The notes beneath the pieces are model-generated. The model was given only the letters and a program-made list of their open reading frames with translations, was not told where the DNA came from and ran no database searches. Positions 43,277 to 50,286 of a stretch of DNA of 64,000 bases are shown in pieces. Numbering within the stretch: position 1 is the stretch's first letter; the number at the start of each line of letters is the position of its first letter. Both the position numbers and the translations under genes were made by a program. The stretch is from the NCBI RefSeq assembly GCF_004138325.1, contig NZ_SBLB01000003.1, forward strand, positions 496,001 to 560,000. The letters run 5' to 3'. This DNA comes from Spirosoma sordidisoli (lineage in GTDB: Bacteria; Bacteroidota; Bacteroidia; Cytophagales; Spirosomataceae).

Positions 43277-43318
43277 ACAAACCGGCCACTCCTGATCAGG
43301 AGCGGCCGGTTTGTTTTT
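43275..43318. terminator. Bidirectional terminator between integrase and lipoprotein genes
   Basis: AAACAAACCGGCC (43275-43287) pairs with GGCCGGTTTGTTT (43304-43316), and the inner CTCCTGATCAGGAG continues the stem after one mismatch. It is shared by the two convergent genes: it overlaps the integrase stop, and its T-run reaches the lipoprotein stop. Confidence 0.85.
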
Positions 43319-43904
43319 ATCGTCTGGCCCGTTGGGGCTTCGGGGTGGCAAACAGCATGTTCACCCCATCCCGGAAGGCTTTGGCATAGGCCGGTGTAAA
43401 GTACCAGTCGACAGGATGCATTTCGGATTCGTTGGTACTAACCCGGTCGATCCGCATCACGTCCAGATCCTGTTGCTTTAACATGGCCACGATCGATTTA
43501 TTGACGCGGGCCCGCACGATCAATGGCCCCCCAATCGTATGATAATTCCGGACGAGGGGCAGGCTGACGATCTGAGCCGGTGCATTACGCTGCTCCAGTG
43601 ATTTGAGCAGCACTTTGCCATCACTCAAGATATCGTAAGCCCGATCGGGATAATACCGGTAGTAATTCAGAATGGTATCCCGATCGGTAATGGCAATGCC
43701 CAGGTGATAATGATCCGGAAGCGTTGTGGCTTTTGGTTTACCACTTAGGGCTGACATAAGTAGCAGCTGATCCGAATCACCGACGTACATGTACCTGGTG
43801 ACTTCTCCCGTAAACGGGTCTGTTGTTGTACTCAGCTTCGGCTGGAGTGCTACGCAACTTGTTAATAATGTGGATAGGGCAATAGCACAGAAAATCTGTT
43901 TCAT
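43317..43904 (-). CDS. Predicted lipoprotein in the mobile element
   Basis: A 195-residue protein with a lipoprotein signal (MKQIFCAIALSTLLTSC, lipobox LTSC, Cys at 17). The mature part includes TRYMYVGDSDQLLLMSAL and a C-terminal basic tail (KPQRARR). I do not recognise the family. Its place between the integrase and recombinase genes, with its own terminator, resembles a lysogenic-conversion gene: one expressed from the integrated element that changes the host envelope, for example to block related phages. That role is inference. Confidence 0.7.
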   Translation of the reverse strand: MKQIFCAIALSTLLTSCVALQPKLSTTTDPFTGEVTRYMYVGDSDQLLLMSALSGKPKATTLPDHYHLGIAITDRDTILNYYRYYPDRAYDILSDGKVLLKSLEQRNAPAQIVSLPLVRNYHTIGGPLIVRARVNKSIVAMLKQQDLDVMRIDRVSTNESEMHPVDWYFTPAYAKAFRDGVNMLFATPKPQRARR

Positions 43905-43978
43905 GGGTGGAATGTTTAGAGTTTCGCGTAAAGCTACTAATCGTTACCTTTTCCCCATTAATATTAACTAACAATAGT

Positions 43979-44230
43979 TTATAGAAAGACTAGTATAGAT
44001 AGACCTTTGAAGGTTTCTGTACAGGTATCCGGATCAGCCAGGCACTCCCGTACGGCTGGCGAAACCTCCAGCCGGTTCATCAACAAGACAGCCTCGTTTT
44101 TCCATAACGCCTTATTATCATAGACCTTGAATTTGGGGGCGTCACGGCCCAGGGCTTTCATCAAGTCAGCTCCAGAAATTCTTAATAAAGGATTGGGACC
44201 AGGCCGTTTCTCCGGGTTCATAAAGTTCAT
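43979..44230 (-). CDS. Small protein coupled to the serine recombinase
   Basis: An 83-residue protein whose ATG overlaps the recombinase stop (ATGA), so it is translationally coupled. It has no membrane segment and no recognised domain. NPLLRISGADLMKALGRDAPKFKVYDNKALWKNE is mixed helix-strand, and the two cysteines (CLADPDTC) are 8 apart. It may modulate the recombinase, but no family supports this. Confidence 0.6.
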   Translation of the reverse strand: MNFMNPEKRPGPNPLLRISGADLMKALGRDAPKFKVYDNKALWKNEAVLLMNRLEVSPAVRECLADPDTCTETFKGLSILVFL

Positions 44231-44832
44231 AAGTCAGCCAGCTCTCTACTGTTGATAAAACTAGTCACGGTCTGGCGATTTACCCCTAGGATACGGGCGA
44301 TCGCTGAGTGACTGACCCGATTCCGGAGCAGCTCCCGAATTATGTCTTCCTTGCCCGACAGTTTGGTATTCGTCGAGATCGATCCAACCGGCCGACCCAA
44401 TACCGCGCCCTCGGCCTTGCGACGCTCCAGTGATTCCTTGGTGCGTTGACTGATCAGCTGGCGCTCGATCTCGGCAGACAAACTGAAAGCGAAGGCCAGC
44501 ACTTTCGAGTTGATGTTGTTGCCCAGCTCGTAGCCTTCTTTGATGGCCACCACGACCGTGCCCTTCTTCATGCAGGTATGCAGGATCGACATCACCTCGA
44601 GTAAGGATCGGCCGATCCGGGATAATTCCGAAACAAACAGCTGATCGCCTTTCTTCAGCTTATCCAGCAACTCCCCCAGCTGGCGATCCCTGGCCGACTT
44701 CGTTCCGGAAGCGGTCTCCTCGATCCACTCATTAATGATCACCTTCCGATCGGCAGCCGCCTTTAAAATTTCGTACCGTTGGTTCTCGACGGTCTGTCGG
44801 TTGGTCGAAACCCGGATGTAAGCGTAGTTCAT
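44227..44832 (-). CDS. Serine recombinase (resolvase/invertase family)
   Basis: A 201-residue small serine recombinase. The catalytic Ser is in AYIRVSTNRQTVENQ (Ser9), with conserved Arg further on in the catalytic domain (SELSRIGRSLLEVMSIL). The long helix is followed by the C-terminal helix-turn-helix HSAIARILGVNRQTVTSFIN. The ATG at 44832 gives the standard start; the frame's upstream 20 residues are not conserved. Such enzymes resolve cointegrates or invert DNA, often switching phage fibres or surface genes in Bacteroidota. No obvious long invertible segment was found in the window. Confidence 0.92.
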   Translation of the reverse strand: MNYAYIRVSTNRQTVENQRYEILKAAADRKVIINEWIEETASGTKSARDRQLGELLDKLKKGDQLFVSELSRIGRSLLEVMSILHTCMKKGTVVVAIKEGYELGNNINSKVLAFAFSLSAEIERQLISQRTKESLERRKAEGAVLGRPVGSISTNTKLSGKEDIIRELLRNRVSHSAIARILGVNRQTVTSFINSRELADL

Positions 44833-44859
44833 AAAAGCATCAAAAAAGTAGGTTGCTAG

Positions 44860-44899
44860 GGGTGAAAAAACTACCTGTAAGGTTAAACCCATTTCACCC
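44860..44899. promoter_or_regulatory. Inverted repeat upstream of the recombinase
   Basis: GGGTGAAA at 44860-44867 and TTTCACCC at 44892-44899, flanked by TA on the outer sides, lie 28-67 bases upstream of the recombinase start. They may be an operator or a recombination site used by the recombinase. Confidence 0.35.
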
Positions 44900-44992
44900 T
44901 ATTAATATAAGCAATTAATGCCGAAAATAAAACGCTTTATAGTCGTCAGTTTTTGCCGGTGTAAAACGTCCCTTTAATTCAGGCAACTAGTA

Positions 44993-45020
44993 ATAAAAAA
45001 GCCTGACCGTCTGGTCAGGC
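44993..45020 (-). terminator. Terminator for the minus-strand gene at 45041
   Basis: GCCTGACC-GTCT-GGTCAGGC at 45001-45020 is a perfect 8-base stem with a 4-base loop. On the minus strand it is followed by TTTTTTATT, and it starts 20 bases after the stop at 45041. Confidence 0.92.
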
Positions 45021-45040
45021 TCCCGAGTTTGCAAAGTTGT

Positions 45041-45526
45041 TTACTTGATAGTAAGTACCACCCCATCACTGGCGGTGCGAGCGGGTGGATAGGCCCGGTA
45101 CTCTTCGCCGGTTTCCTCGTCCATCATAATGCGGCCTTCGTAGGGGAGCGACCGCAAGATTTCTTCCTGTTCTTTTCGTTTGGCCGTTGCCGCCAGTACC
45201 GTCCGGTTCAGCTCCTTCCAAACCCGATCCCCTGAATAGTCGTAGGAGACCCCCACCTCTTTGGTTGTCATCGAGACGCCCAGCTTGGAGACCCCGCCCC
45301 GGCCGTAGGTTAGTACTTCGTTCAGGGCAACCGATTTGGCCTGCTCCTTGATGCGGGTCGCCACCAGCTCCAGCTTAGTGGCCTCGGCCAACATGGCCAG
45401 CACGTCAAGGCCGTACTCGTGACTGTTACGTACCATCTGGTCTGCCAGCGACAGCAGCCCTTTTTTGTCCAGCTCACCCAGTGTTACTACGTCGACCGAA
45501 ACCAGGCTTTCTATACGGTTATTCAT
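45041..45526 (-). CDS. Element-borne hypothetical protein, divergent from small early gene
   Basis: A 161-residue soluble protein, helical at first (LADQMVRNSHEYGLDVLAMLAEATKLELVATRIKEQAK), with GVSYDYSGDRVWKELN and a conserved-looking end (EETGEEYRAYPPARTASDGVVLTIK). Similar C-terminal text occurs in proteins of Bacteroidota phages, but no function is known to me. The ATG at 45526 is used because the frame's extra upstream residues lie over the operator. It faces a small plus-strand gene across two matching operators, which suggests an early or lysogeny control role. Confidence 0.65.
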   Translation of the reverse strand: MNNRIESLVSVDVVTLGELDKKGLLSLADQMVRNSHEYGLDVLAMLAEATKLELVATRIKEQAKSVALNEVLTYGRGGVSKLGVSMTTKEVGVSYDYSGDRVWKELNRTVLAATAKRKEQEEILRSLPYEGRIMMDEETGEEYRAYPPARTASDGVVLTIK

Positions 45527-45565
45527 ACGGTTGTTGTTTACTGTCCTAGCCCCCCTAAGACTGAA

Positions 45566-45598
45566 CAAATATACCATTTGTTAGCATGACTAACAAAT
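45566..45598 (-). promoter_or_regulatory. Minus-strand promoter covered by a palindromic operator
   Basis: On the minus strand, TTTG (45594-45597), a 20-base spacer, and TATATTTG (45566-45573) form a good Bacteroidota promoter. The palindrome ATTTGTTAG-5-CTAACAAAT at 45576-45598 covers the -33 box and most of the spacer, so a bound protein would block polymerase. Confidence 0.8.
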
Positions 45599-45648
45599 AA
45601 TAGGAGTACAAAATATTTCTAAAAAATAGTCAAAAATAATCCCCTAAT

Positions 45649-45682
45649 CATTTGTTAGTCTCGCTAACAAATGCGACCTTTG
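45649..45682 (+). promoter_or_regulatory. Plus-strand promoter covered by a matching operator
   Basis: The palindrome CATTTGTTAG-5-CTAACAAATG (45649-45673) supplies a TTTG at 45651-45654. After a 20-base spacer comes GACCTTTG (45675-45682), one mismatch from TAnnTTTG. Its arrangement relative to the promoter is the same as in the divergent operator 74 bases away. Confidence 0.75.
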
Positions 45683-45718
45683 TTATGTCCTCCACGGGGG
45701 AGGGCATTCAACCACAAA

Positions 45719-45895
45719 ATGCAAATGGGAAGCAAGTTTATCGAAGGCCACATCAGATTACAGGAGGCCATCCTAGGTTCAGTAAGAGACCTGATCACCG
45801 ACAAAGGTGAAACCAACGAGGAGGTTCAGCAGGTCATCAACGACGCCCTCGACGAACTAGGCGGATGGTACGAAATGAGAGAGATGTTCAGCTAA
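45719..45895 (+). CDS. Small protein, first gene of plus-strand control operon
   Basis: A 58-residue acidic, helical protein (KFIEGHIRLQEAILGSVRDLITDKGETNEEVQQVIND). The starts at 45719 and 45725 are both possible; an earlier ATG at 45671 lies inside the operator and upstream of the expected transcript start and is not used. No family is recognised. It is probably the first product of the operator-controlled rightward transcript. Confidence 0.55.
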   Translation: MQMGSKFIEGHIRLQEAILGSVRDLITDKGETNEEVQQVINDALDELGGWYEMREMFS

Positions 45896-45902
45896 CAGGC
45901 AA

Positions 45903-45920
45903 GGGGGGCGAAAGCCCCCC
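45903..45920 (+). other. GC-rich hairpin with GAAA tetraloop
   Basis: GGGGGGC-GAAA-GCCCCCC, 7 pairs, directly after the stop at 45895. No T-run follows, so it is more likely an RNA-stabilising or attenuating hairpin than a full terminator. Confidence 0.5.
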
Positions 45921-45965
45921 CTCCTGCTGCCCTACATAGTCAGTACACAATTATCCCTAACAATT

Positions 45966-46379
45966 ATGAACACGCAGGACATTATCAACCAGATCCGGGC
46001 CATCGCCACCGCTGAGGACATGCATCGTGTTGATCAGCTCATACGGTCCCAGCCGGGGCCGATGGCTCCCGAGGTACAGCAGGCCTTGCTGGAGAAACTA
46101 AAAGAGTCAACTGCCCAGAGTAAAGCCGCTCGGGAGGACATGATTACGACCCTCAAATCGCAGGGTGTCGAGTACCCGCTGACCGACTGGCTGACACCAA
46201 AGAAATACGCGGATCGGTTCGGCCTGAAGAATAGCGAGGTCGTGCTGAACTGGATCAACCGGGGGATCATACCGCCCGATCATATCAAAGAAATTCCGGA
46301 GCTGGGCGTGCGCCTGGTGAAGGCAGTCGAATATAGCCCTCGTACCTACGAGCGCACGACTGATAAGACCGCTTCGTAG
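45966..46379 (+). CDS. Small DNA-binding-like protein of the element
   Basis: A 137-residue protein. The first 60 residues form a charged helical region; the second half reads like an excisionase or MerR-type helix-turn-helix (TPKKYADRFGLKNSEVVLNWINRGIIPPDHIKEIPELGVRLVKAVEY). Such proteins bend DNA for excision or act as regulators. With the recombinases nearby, a recombination directionality factor is plausible, but it could also be the regulator that binds the two matching operators. A terminator follows 33 bases later. Confidence 0.6.
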   Translation: MNTQDIINQIRAIATAEDMHRVDQLIRSQPGPMAPEVQQALLEKLKESTAQSKAAREDMITTLKSQGVEYPLTDWLTPKKYADRFGLKNSEVVLNWINRGIIPPDHIKEIPELGVRLVKAVEYSPRTYERTTDKTAS

Positions 46380-46412
46380 GTTGCTCCTACGAGCATTTTG
46401 TGGATAGTACCA

Positions 46413-46446
46413 GAAAACCCCGACTGCGCCTGCGGTCGGGGTTTCT
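46413..46446. terminator. Terminator closing the plus-strand control operon
   Basis: GAAAACCCCGACTGC (46413-46427) pairs with GCGGTCGGGGTTTC (46432-46445) across a 4-base loop, with one G-U pair. A short T-rich run follows on plus, and TTTTC on minus, so it may also stop read-through of the tail operon. Confidence 0.85.
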
Positions 46447-46488
46447 TTATGAATATGCTCCGAACAGGAGGTGCTGCCCTGACCCGCT

Positions 46489-46612
46489 GCTCAAGTATAC
46501 CCTCTCAGGAATGACTTACTTGCACCATTACAATGCAAATACGGGGGAACAGCACCGCCTACTCGACAAGGCGATGCCGTTCTCCTGAGAGTGAACCAAA
46601 CTATACTTGAGC
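46489..46612. other. Multi-stem structured element at end of the tail operon
   Basis: The outer stem is GCTCAAGTATA (46489-46499) with TATACTTGAGC (46602-46612). The second stem is CTCTCAGGA (46502-46510) with TCCTGAGAG (46583-46591). Inside are two smaller hairpins: TTGCA/TGCAA near 46520-46538 and GCACCGCC/GGCGATGC near 46552-46577 with one mismatch. The nested layout suggests an RNA junction or a DNA cruciform. It lies just past the tape-measure stop. A weak 62-residue ORF crosses it but is not credible. Confidence 0.7.
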
Positions 46613-46630
46613 GGGGCAAAACTACGAAAA

Positions 46631-49600
46631 TTACAGGGAGGTATCTAATTCGATTTCGCTCAGGTAATCCTGCTGATCCCGAATTTTAAAGTGGTTGTAA
46701 TTAATCGGCCGACTTGCAAACCGGCTAAACTCAGCCCGGTTCTGGCGGGTTTCCTCGATCAACAGCAGCAGCAGCTGATCATTCATACCCCCAGCGGCCG
46801 GACTGGCAGGCAGACCCAGCTGGCCGGCTACGTTCTGGGGGTTGAGGTTTCGGTAGCCTCCGGAGACCTGGAGTGCCTGAAGCGCCCCGGCCAGGTTCGC
46901 CATCACCGGGTTTGCCAACATTTCGCCCCCCATGATCCACTCTTTACGTTTCTCCCCGACGATGTACGACCGCGCTCCAGCGTTGACCCGAGTCGGCCGA
47001 TCGACAAAGCCCGATGCAGATCCGTACAGATCCTGAATACCCGTGAAACCGCCGTCGTCCTTTTGGGCCAGACCAGCCACCGCCTGCGAGGCAATGGTCG
47101 CAATGCTTATCCCTGCCCGGACTTTGGCCGTACTTGAGGCCGTGACCCCGGCCGCGTAGGCTGCCGCAGCCAGGGCCGGACCTACGAACGGTACTGCAGC
47201 TGCGTTGGCGGCTTTGAGTTTGGCCTCCAGCGATATCGCGGCCAGCTCTTTCTGCAGGTTGATCACGATCGAAGCAATGGCCCAGGCTTTTTCGGCAATC
47301 AGGATCGCTTTACCGATCGCTGAGGAGCGGGCAAAGAAACTCTGCAGTAGACCCAGCCCGGCCGACACGGCCTCCTGTTTGGCCACCAGCCAGGCCCGAT
47401 CGGCTTCCTTGAGATACTCGACCGTTTCGCGGCCTGCTTTGCGCCAGATCTCCTGCTGGGATACAAAATTATCCGTCAGGGCCGCTTCGGTCTGAGAGAC
47501 ATCCTGGGCGTGGGTTTGACGGAGTAGCAGATCGGCCTCCAGGTACTGCTGCAGGATTTCCAGCCGACGGGCCTCCTGGCTCCCCTCGACCACGTTACCC
47601 TTTATCGTCAGGGGGTTCCGTTCCGCTTCCCGCAGCGCATCCTCCCGTTTTTTCTGCAGGAACAGACTAGCCTGTTCGTAGTCCTCTTTCTGCTGTCTGG
47701 CCTGCTCCTCTTTTTTCTTCTCCTGCTCCTTTTTCTGGCGTTCATCCTCCTTTTGAACAATAGCCCCCAGCTCTTTATACATGAGCTCGGTGATCTCGGC
47801 CATTTTCTCTTTGTTGCCGCCCGCCAGCTTGTACAGGGTACTGTAGTGGTCGCCGAACTGGATCTGCTCTTTCTCGAAGGAATCGCCCTGGGCCTGCGCG
47901 GTGCGGGCGCGGGCCTGCTCCATAAGCTGCTCCAGCTGATCGTTATGCTTCTGGGTAGCTTTCTGCTCCCGTTCGCGTTTTAGCCGGGCCGCTTTCTCCT
48001 CCTTGGTTTCTTTACCACCCCCACCGGAGCCACCCCCGCCGGTATCGGGTGGAGTCGGCGCCGTCTTGGGAGCCACCGGCGCTGGCGTATCCAGATAGTC
48101 ACCCGTCAGGGCTTTCCGGCGCAGCTCCAGTCCTTTGATGGTAGCCAGAATCTCCTGATTGCGCTTTTGAAGCTGCTGGATTTCGTCGGCCGTCAGACCA
48201 CCGCTGAATAGTGACCCATCCGACCGGGGCATCGTCCGCAGCAGGGTCGTGTTCTTGAGCAGTTCCCCGTTGAGGTCTGCCAGCTCGCTGCGGGTTTCCT
48301 CGATCGCAGCCCGGTTGTTGTATTTGAGCAGCTCCTTCTGCATCTGAATGAACTCCCGGGCTTTGCCGGTACTGACCCCCATCGCGTTCCCGTATTTGTC
48401 GAACTGGGTGATAGCCGTCGGAATCACGCTGGCTACCTGCCCGACGATTTTCTTCAGCTCATCCTGCTCCCCTTTGGTCAGGGTGGTTTTGGCCTTCAGC
48501 TGATCATGCCTTGTCAGCAGGGGCGCGATGTTTTTGGTCAGGCTCTGCACCTGGGCCCGCTGGTCTTCGAAGGCCCGCGCGGCTTTCTCGCTAGCCGGGG
48601 CCAGCTGCTGATCGAGCCAATTGGCTCCCTTCATAACCCAGTCCATCATCGTCGTCAGGGCGGGTACTACTTTGGCGCCGATCGTAACCGCCACCTTGCT
48701 CAGCGTAGCGTCAAACTGAGCCAGCTTCTGCTCGTAGGTTGCGTTGTTTTTGGCCGCCTGAGAGAAGGCTTCGTCGGTACCGGTCACCTTGCGGGTCAGC
48801 TCCTCGATCTCCTTCCGGTGGGTGATAATGTGCTGAGCGGCCGTGATGTTTTCCTTGCCGAACAGCTTGGTCATCTCGGCCGTGCTGAGGTTTTTCTTCT
48901 CCAGGTTCTGCAGCGCCTTCTCCAGACCGACAACTTTCGGGTTGGTATCGTCGGAGCCAGATCCAAGCGTAAGCAGCACGTTACGCAGCTGCGTACCGGC
49001 TTCTCCCCCTTTAAGGGCAATCGTCGACAGGCTCTGGAGGATCGCGTTGGTCTGCTCGAAGCTGACGTTCTGGGCCGAGGCTACCGTTCCGGAGTTTTTC
49101 AGGGCAATGCCCATCTCGTTGATTTCGGCTGAGCCTTCTTTGGCACCAGCCGCAATCACGTTGATAAAGCGGTTCGCCTGATCAGCACCCTGGCCGAACT
49201 GGTTGAGCGACTCGGCCGTCACCTTCGTGGCTTCGGCCAGATCGATCTTGCCCGCCCGCGACAGGGTGATAGCCGCCTGCGTGGTTTCCACCAGCAGCTC
49301 CTTCTGGGCGAGCAGTTCGGGTTTGGCGGAGGCCATCAGCTTATAAGCCTCGAGCATTTCAGCGCCCGATTTACCAAACTGGGGACCGGTGTTTTTGGCC
49401 TGCTGGTTGAGGTATTCCAGATCCGCACCCGTCGCACCTGTCACGGCCGACAACTCCTTACTGGCGGCATCGAACAGCTTAAACTCCTCCCGGGCCTTCC
49501 GGAAGCCATCCTGGATCAGTCCCAGCCCGGTCGATATGACATTGGCCCCGGTGATCCCGGCCGTCACCGACCCGGCCGAGGCTACGAATTTCTGCCAGGC

Positions 49601-49819
49601 TGTTTTCTCCTCGTGAATCCGGACGATCCGAGCCTGCTGAGCCTTCATGAGTGCCTCCAGCTCGGCTTTCTGTTTCTTGTACCCCGGATCGGTTTCGGCC
49701 ATCGAGTACAGCGCCTTACGGGCGTTGATGGTGGCCGCGGCCAGGTCTTTCATGGACACCTGTGCCTGCTGCCCGTTTATAACGAGGTCAACGACCGCGC
49801 GTTCCTGTTGTGCTGCCAT
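46631..49819 (-). CDS. Phage tail tape measure protein (TP901 type)
   Basis: A 1,062-residue protein that sets tail length and guides DNA ejection. The tape-measure core (about 120-370) is typical: ELSAVTGATGADLEYLNQQAKNTGPQFGKSGAEMLEAYKLM, GNAFINVIAAGAKEG-like text, and NVSFEQTNAILQSLSTIALKGGEAGTQLRN. A long coiled-coil region (about 620-760, rich in Glu, Lys, Gln) follows, then a hydrophobic segment (LKAANAAAVPFVGPALAAAAYAAGV) and the C-terminal part. It is the last gene of the tail operon and its ATG overlaps the previous stop by one base. By the usual rule of about 1.5 angstrom per residue the tail would be near 150 nm, if assembled. Confidence 0.95.
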   Translation of the reverse strand: MAAQQERAVVDLVINGQQAQVSMKDLAAATINARKALYSMAETDPGYKKQKAELEALMKAQQARIVRIHEEKTAWQKFVASAGSVTAGITGANVISTGLGLIQDGFRKAREEFKLFDAASKELSAVTGATGADLEYLNQQAKNTGPQFGKSGAEMLEAYKLMASAKPELLAQKELLVETTQAAITLSRAGKIDLAEATKVTAESLNQFGQGADQANRFINVIAAGAKEGSAEINEMGIALKNSGTVASAQNVSFEQTNAILQSLSTIALKGGEAGTQLRNVLLTLGSGSDDTNPKVVGLEKALQNLEKKNLSTAEMTKLFGKENITAAQHIITHRKEIEELTRKVTGTDEAFSQAAKNNATYEQKLAQFDATLSKVAVTIGAKVVPALTTMMDWVMKGANWLDQQLAPASEKAARAFEDQRAQVQSLTKNIAPLLTRHDQLKAKTTLTKGEQDELKKIVGQVASVIPTAITQFDKYGNAMGVSTGKAREFIQMQKELLKYNNRAAIEETRSELADLNGELLKNTTLLRTMPRSDGSLFSGGLTADEIQQLQKRNQEILATIKGLELRRKALTGDYLDTPAPVAPKTAPTPPDTGGGGSGGGGKETKEEKAARLKREREQKATQKHNDQLEQLMEQARARTAQAQGDSFEKEQIQFGDHYSTLYKLAGGNKEKMAEITELMYKELGAIVQKEDERQKKEQEKKKEEQARQQKEDYEQASLFLQKKREDALREAERNPLTIKGNVVEGSQEARRLEILQQYLEADLLLRQTHAQDVSQTEAALTDNFVSQQEIWRKAGRETVEYLKEADRAWLVAKQEAVSAGLGLLQSFFARSSAIGKAILIAEKAWAIASIVINLQKELAAISLEAKLKAANAAAVPFVGPALAAAAYAAGVTASSTAKVRAGISIATIASQAVAGLAQKDDGGFTGIQDLYGSASGFVDRPTRVNAGARSYIVGEKRKEWIMGGEMLANPVMANLAGALQALQVSGGYRNLNPQNVAGQLGLPASPAAGGMNDQLLLLLIEETRQNRAEFSRFASRPINYNHFKIRDQQDYLSEIELDTSL

Positions 49820-50286
49820 TATCGATTGATAGCTACGGTGATGTTCAGGGCATTCTCGATTAGGTCGAGGCCCACATTGATGTTTTGCGCAGCCAGGATC
49901 TCCCGGAGCCGTTTGATTTCATAACCCTTCCGCTTCGAATACCAGGCCTTCCGGACGCGCCCGGTGGCTCCCAACCGCAGCTGGCGATTGACCAGCCGAT
50001 CCGTGTGGGTGGTGCCCCGGCCCACGCCCATGTCGAGGTAGCGGCCGTACTGAAGAAACTGCATAACGACGCGCTCGCCACTGCTGGCCACGTTCTGGTA
50101 CCAGGTACGACGCAGCGCTCCTGACGCATTTTTATTGCCCTGACGGCGGCCCTTCTTTGTGTTCCGGACGCGGTACACTTTCTTATCGAGACTGGTCTGA
50201 AAATGCTCGACAGCATATTCCGCCCAGGCCGAGACAGCAGCCTTGTAATTGATCTTTTGGTTAATATCCAGCTCGTTGTAGGTCAT
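49819..50286 (-). CDS. HK97 gp10-like tail-completion protein
   Basis: A 155-residue basic protein. The motif QFLQYGRYLDMGVGRG (about 80-95) followed by a strongly basic stretch is like the gp10/tail-completion family, which closes the tail tube at the head end. Its position just before the tape measure fits. It overlaps the 678-residue gene by 4 bases (ATGA) and the tape measure by 1. The family assignment is modest. Confidence 0.5.
   Translation of the reverse strand: MTYNELDINQKINYKAAVSAWAEYAVEHFQTSLDKKVYRVRNTKKGRRQGNKNASGALRRTWYQNVASSGERVVMQFLQYGRYLDMGVGRGTTHTDRLVNRQLRLGATGRVRKAWYSKRKGYEIKRLREILAAQNINVGLDLIENALNITVAINR

Noticed and set aside
44227..44832. Serine recombinase as an invertase of fibre genes in this window
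   Set aside because: No long inverted repeats flanking a fibre segment were found in 46631-64000; only short repeats near 44860 and 46489 are seen.
46400..46588. 62-codon plus-strand ORF across a terminator and the multi-stem element
   Set aside because: The strong hairpins explain the region better; the start lies just before the terminator stem.
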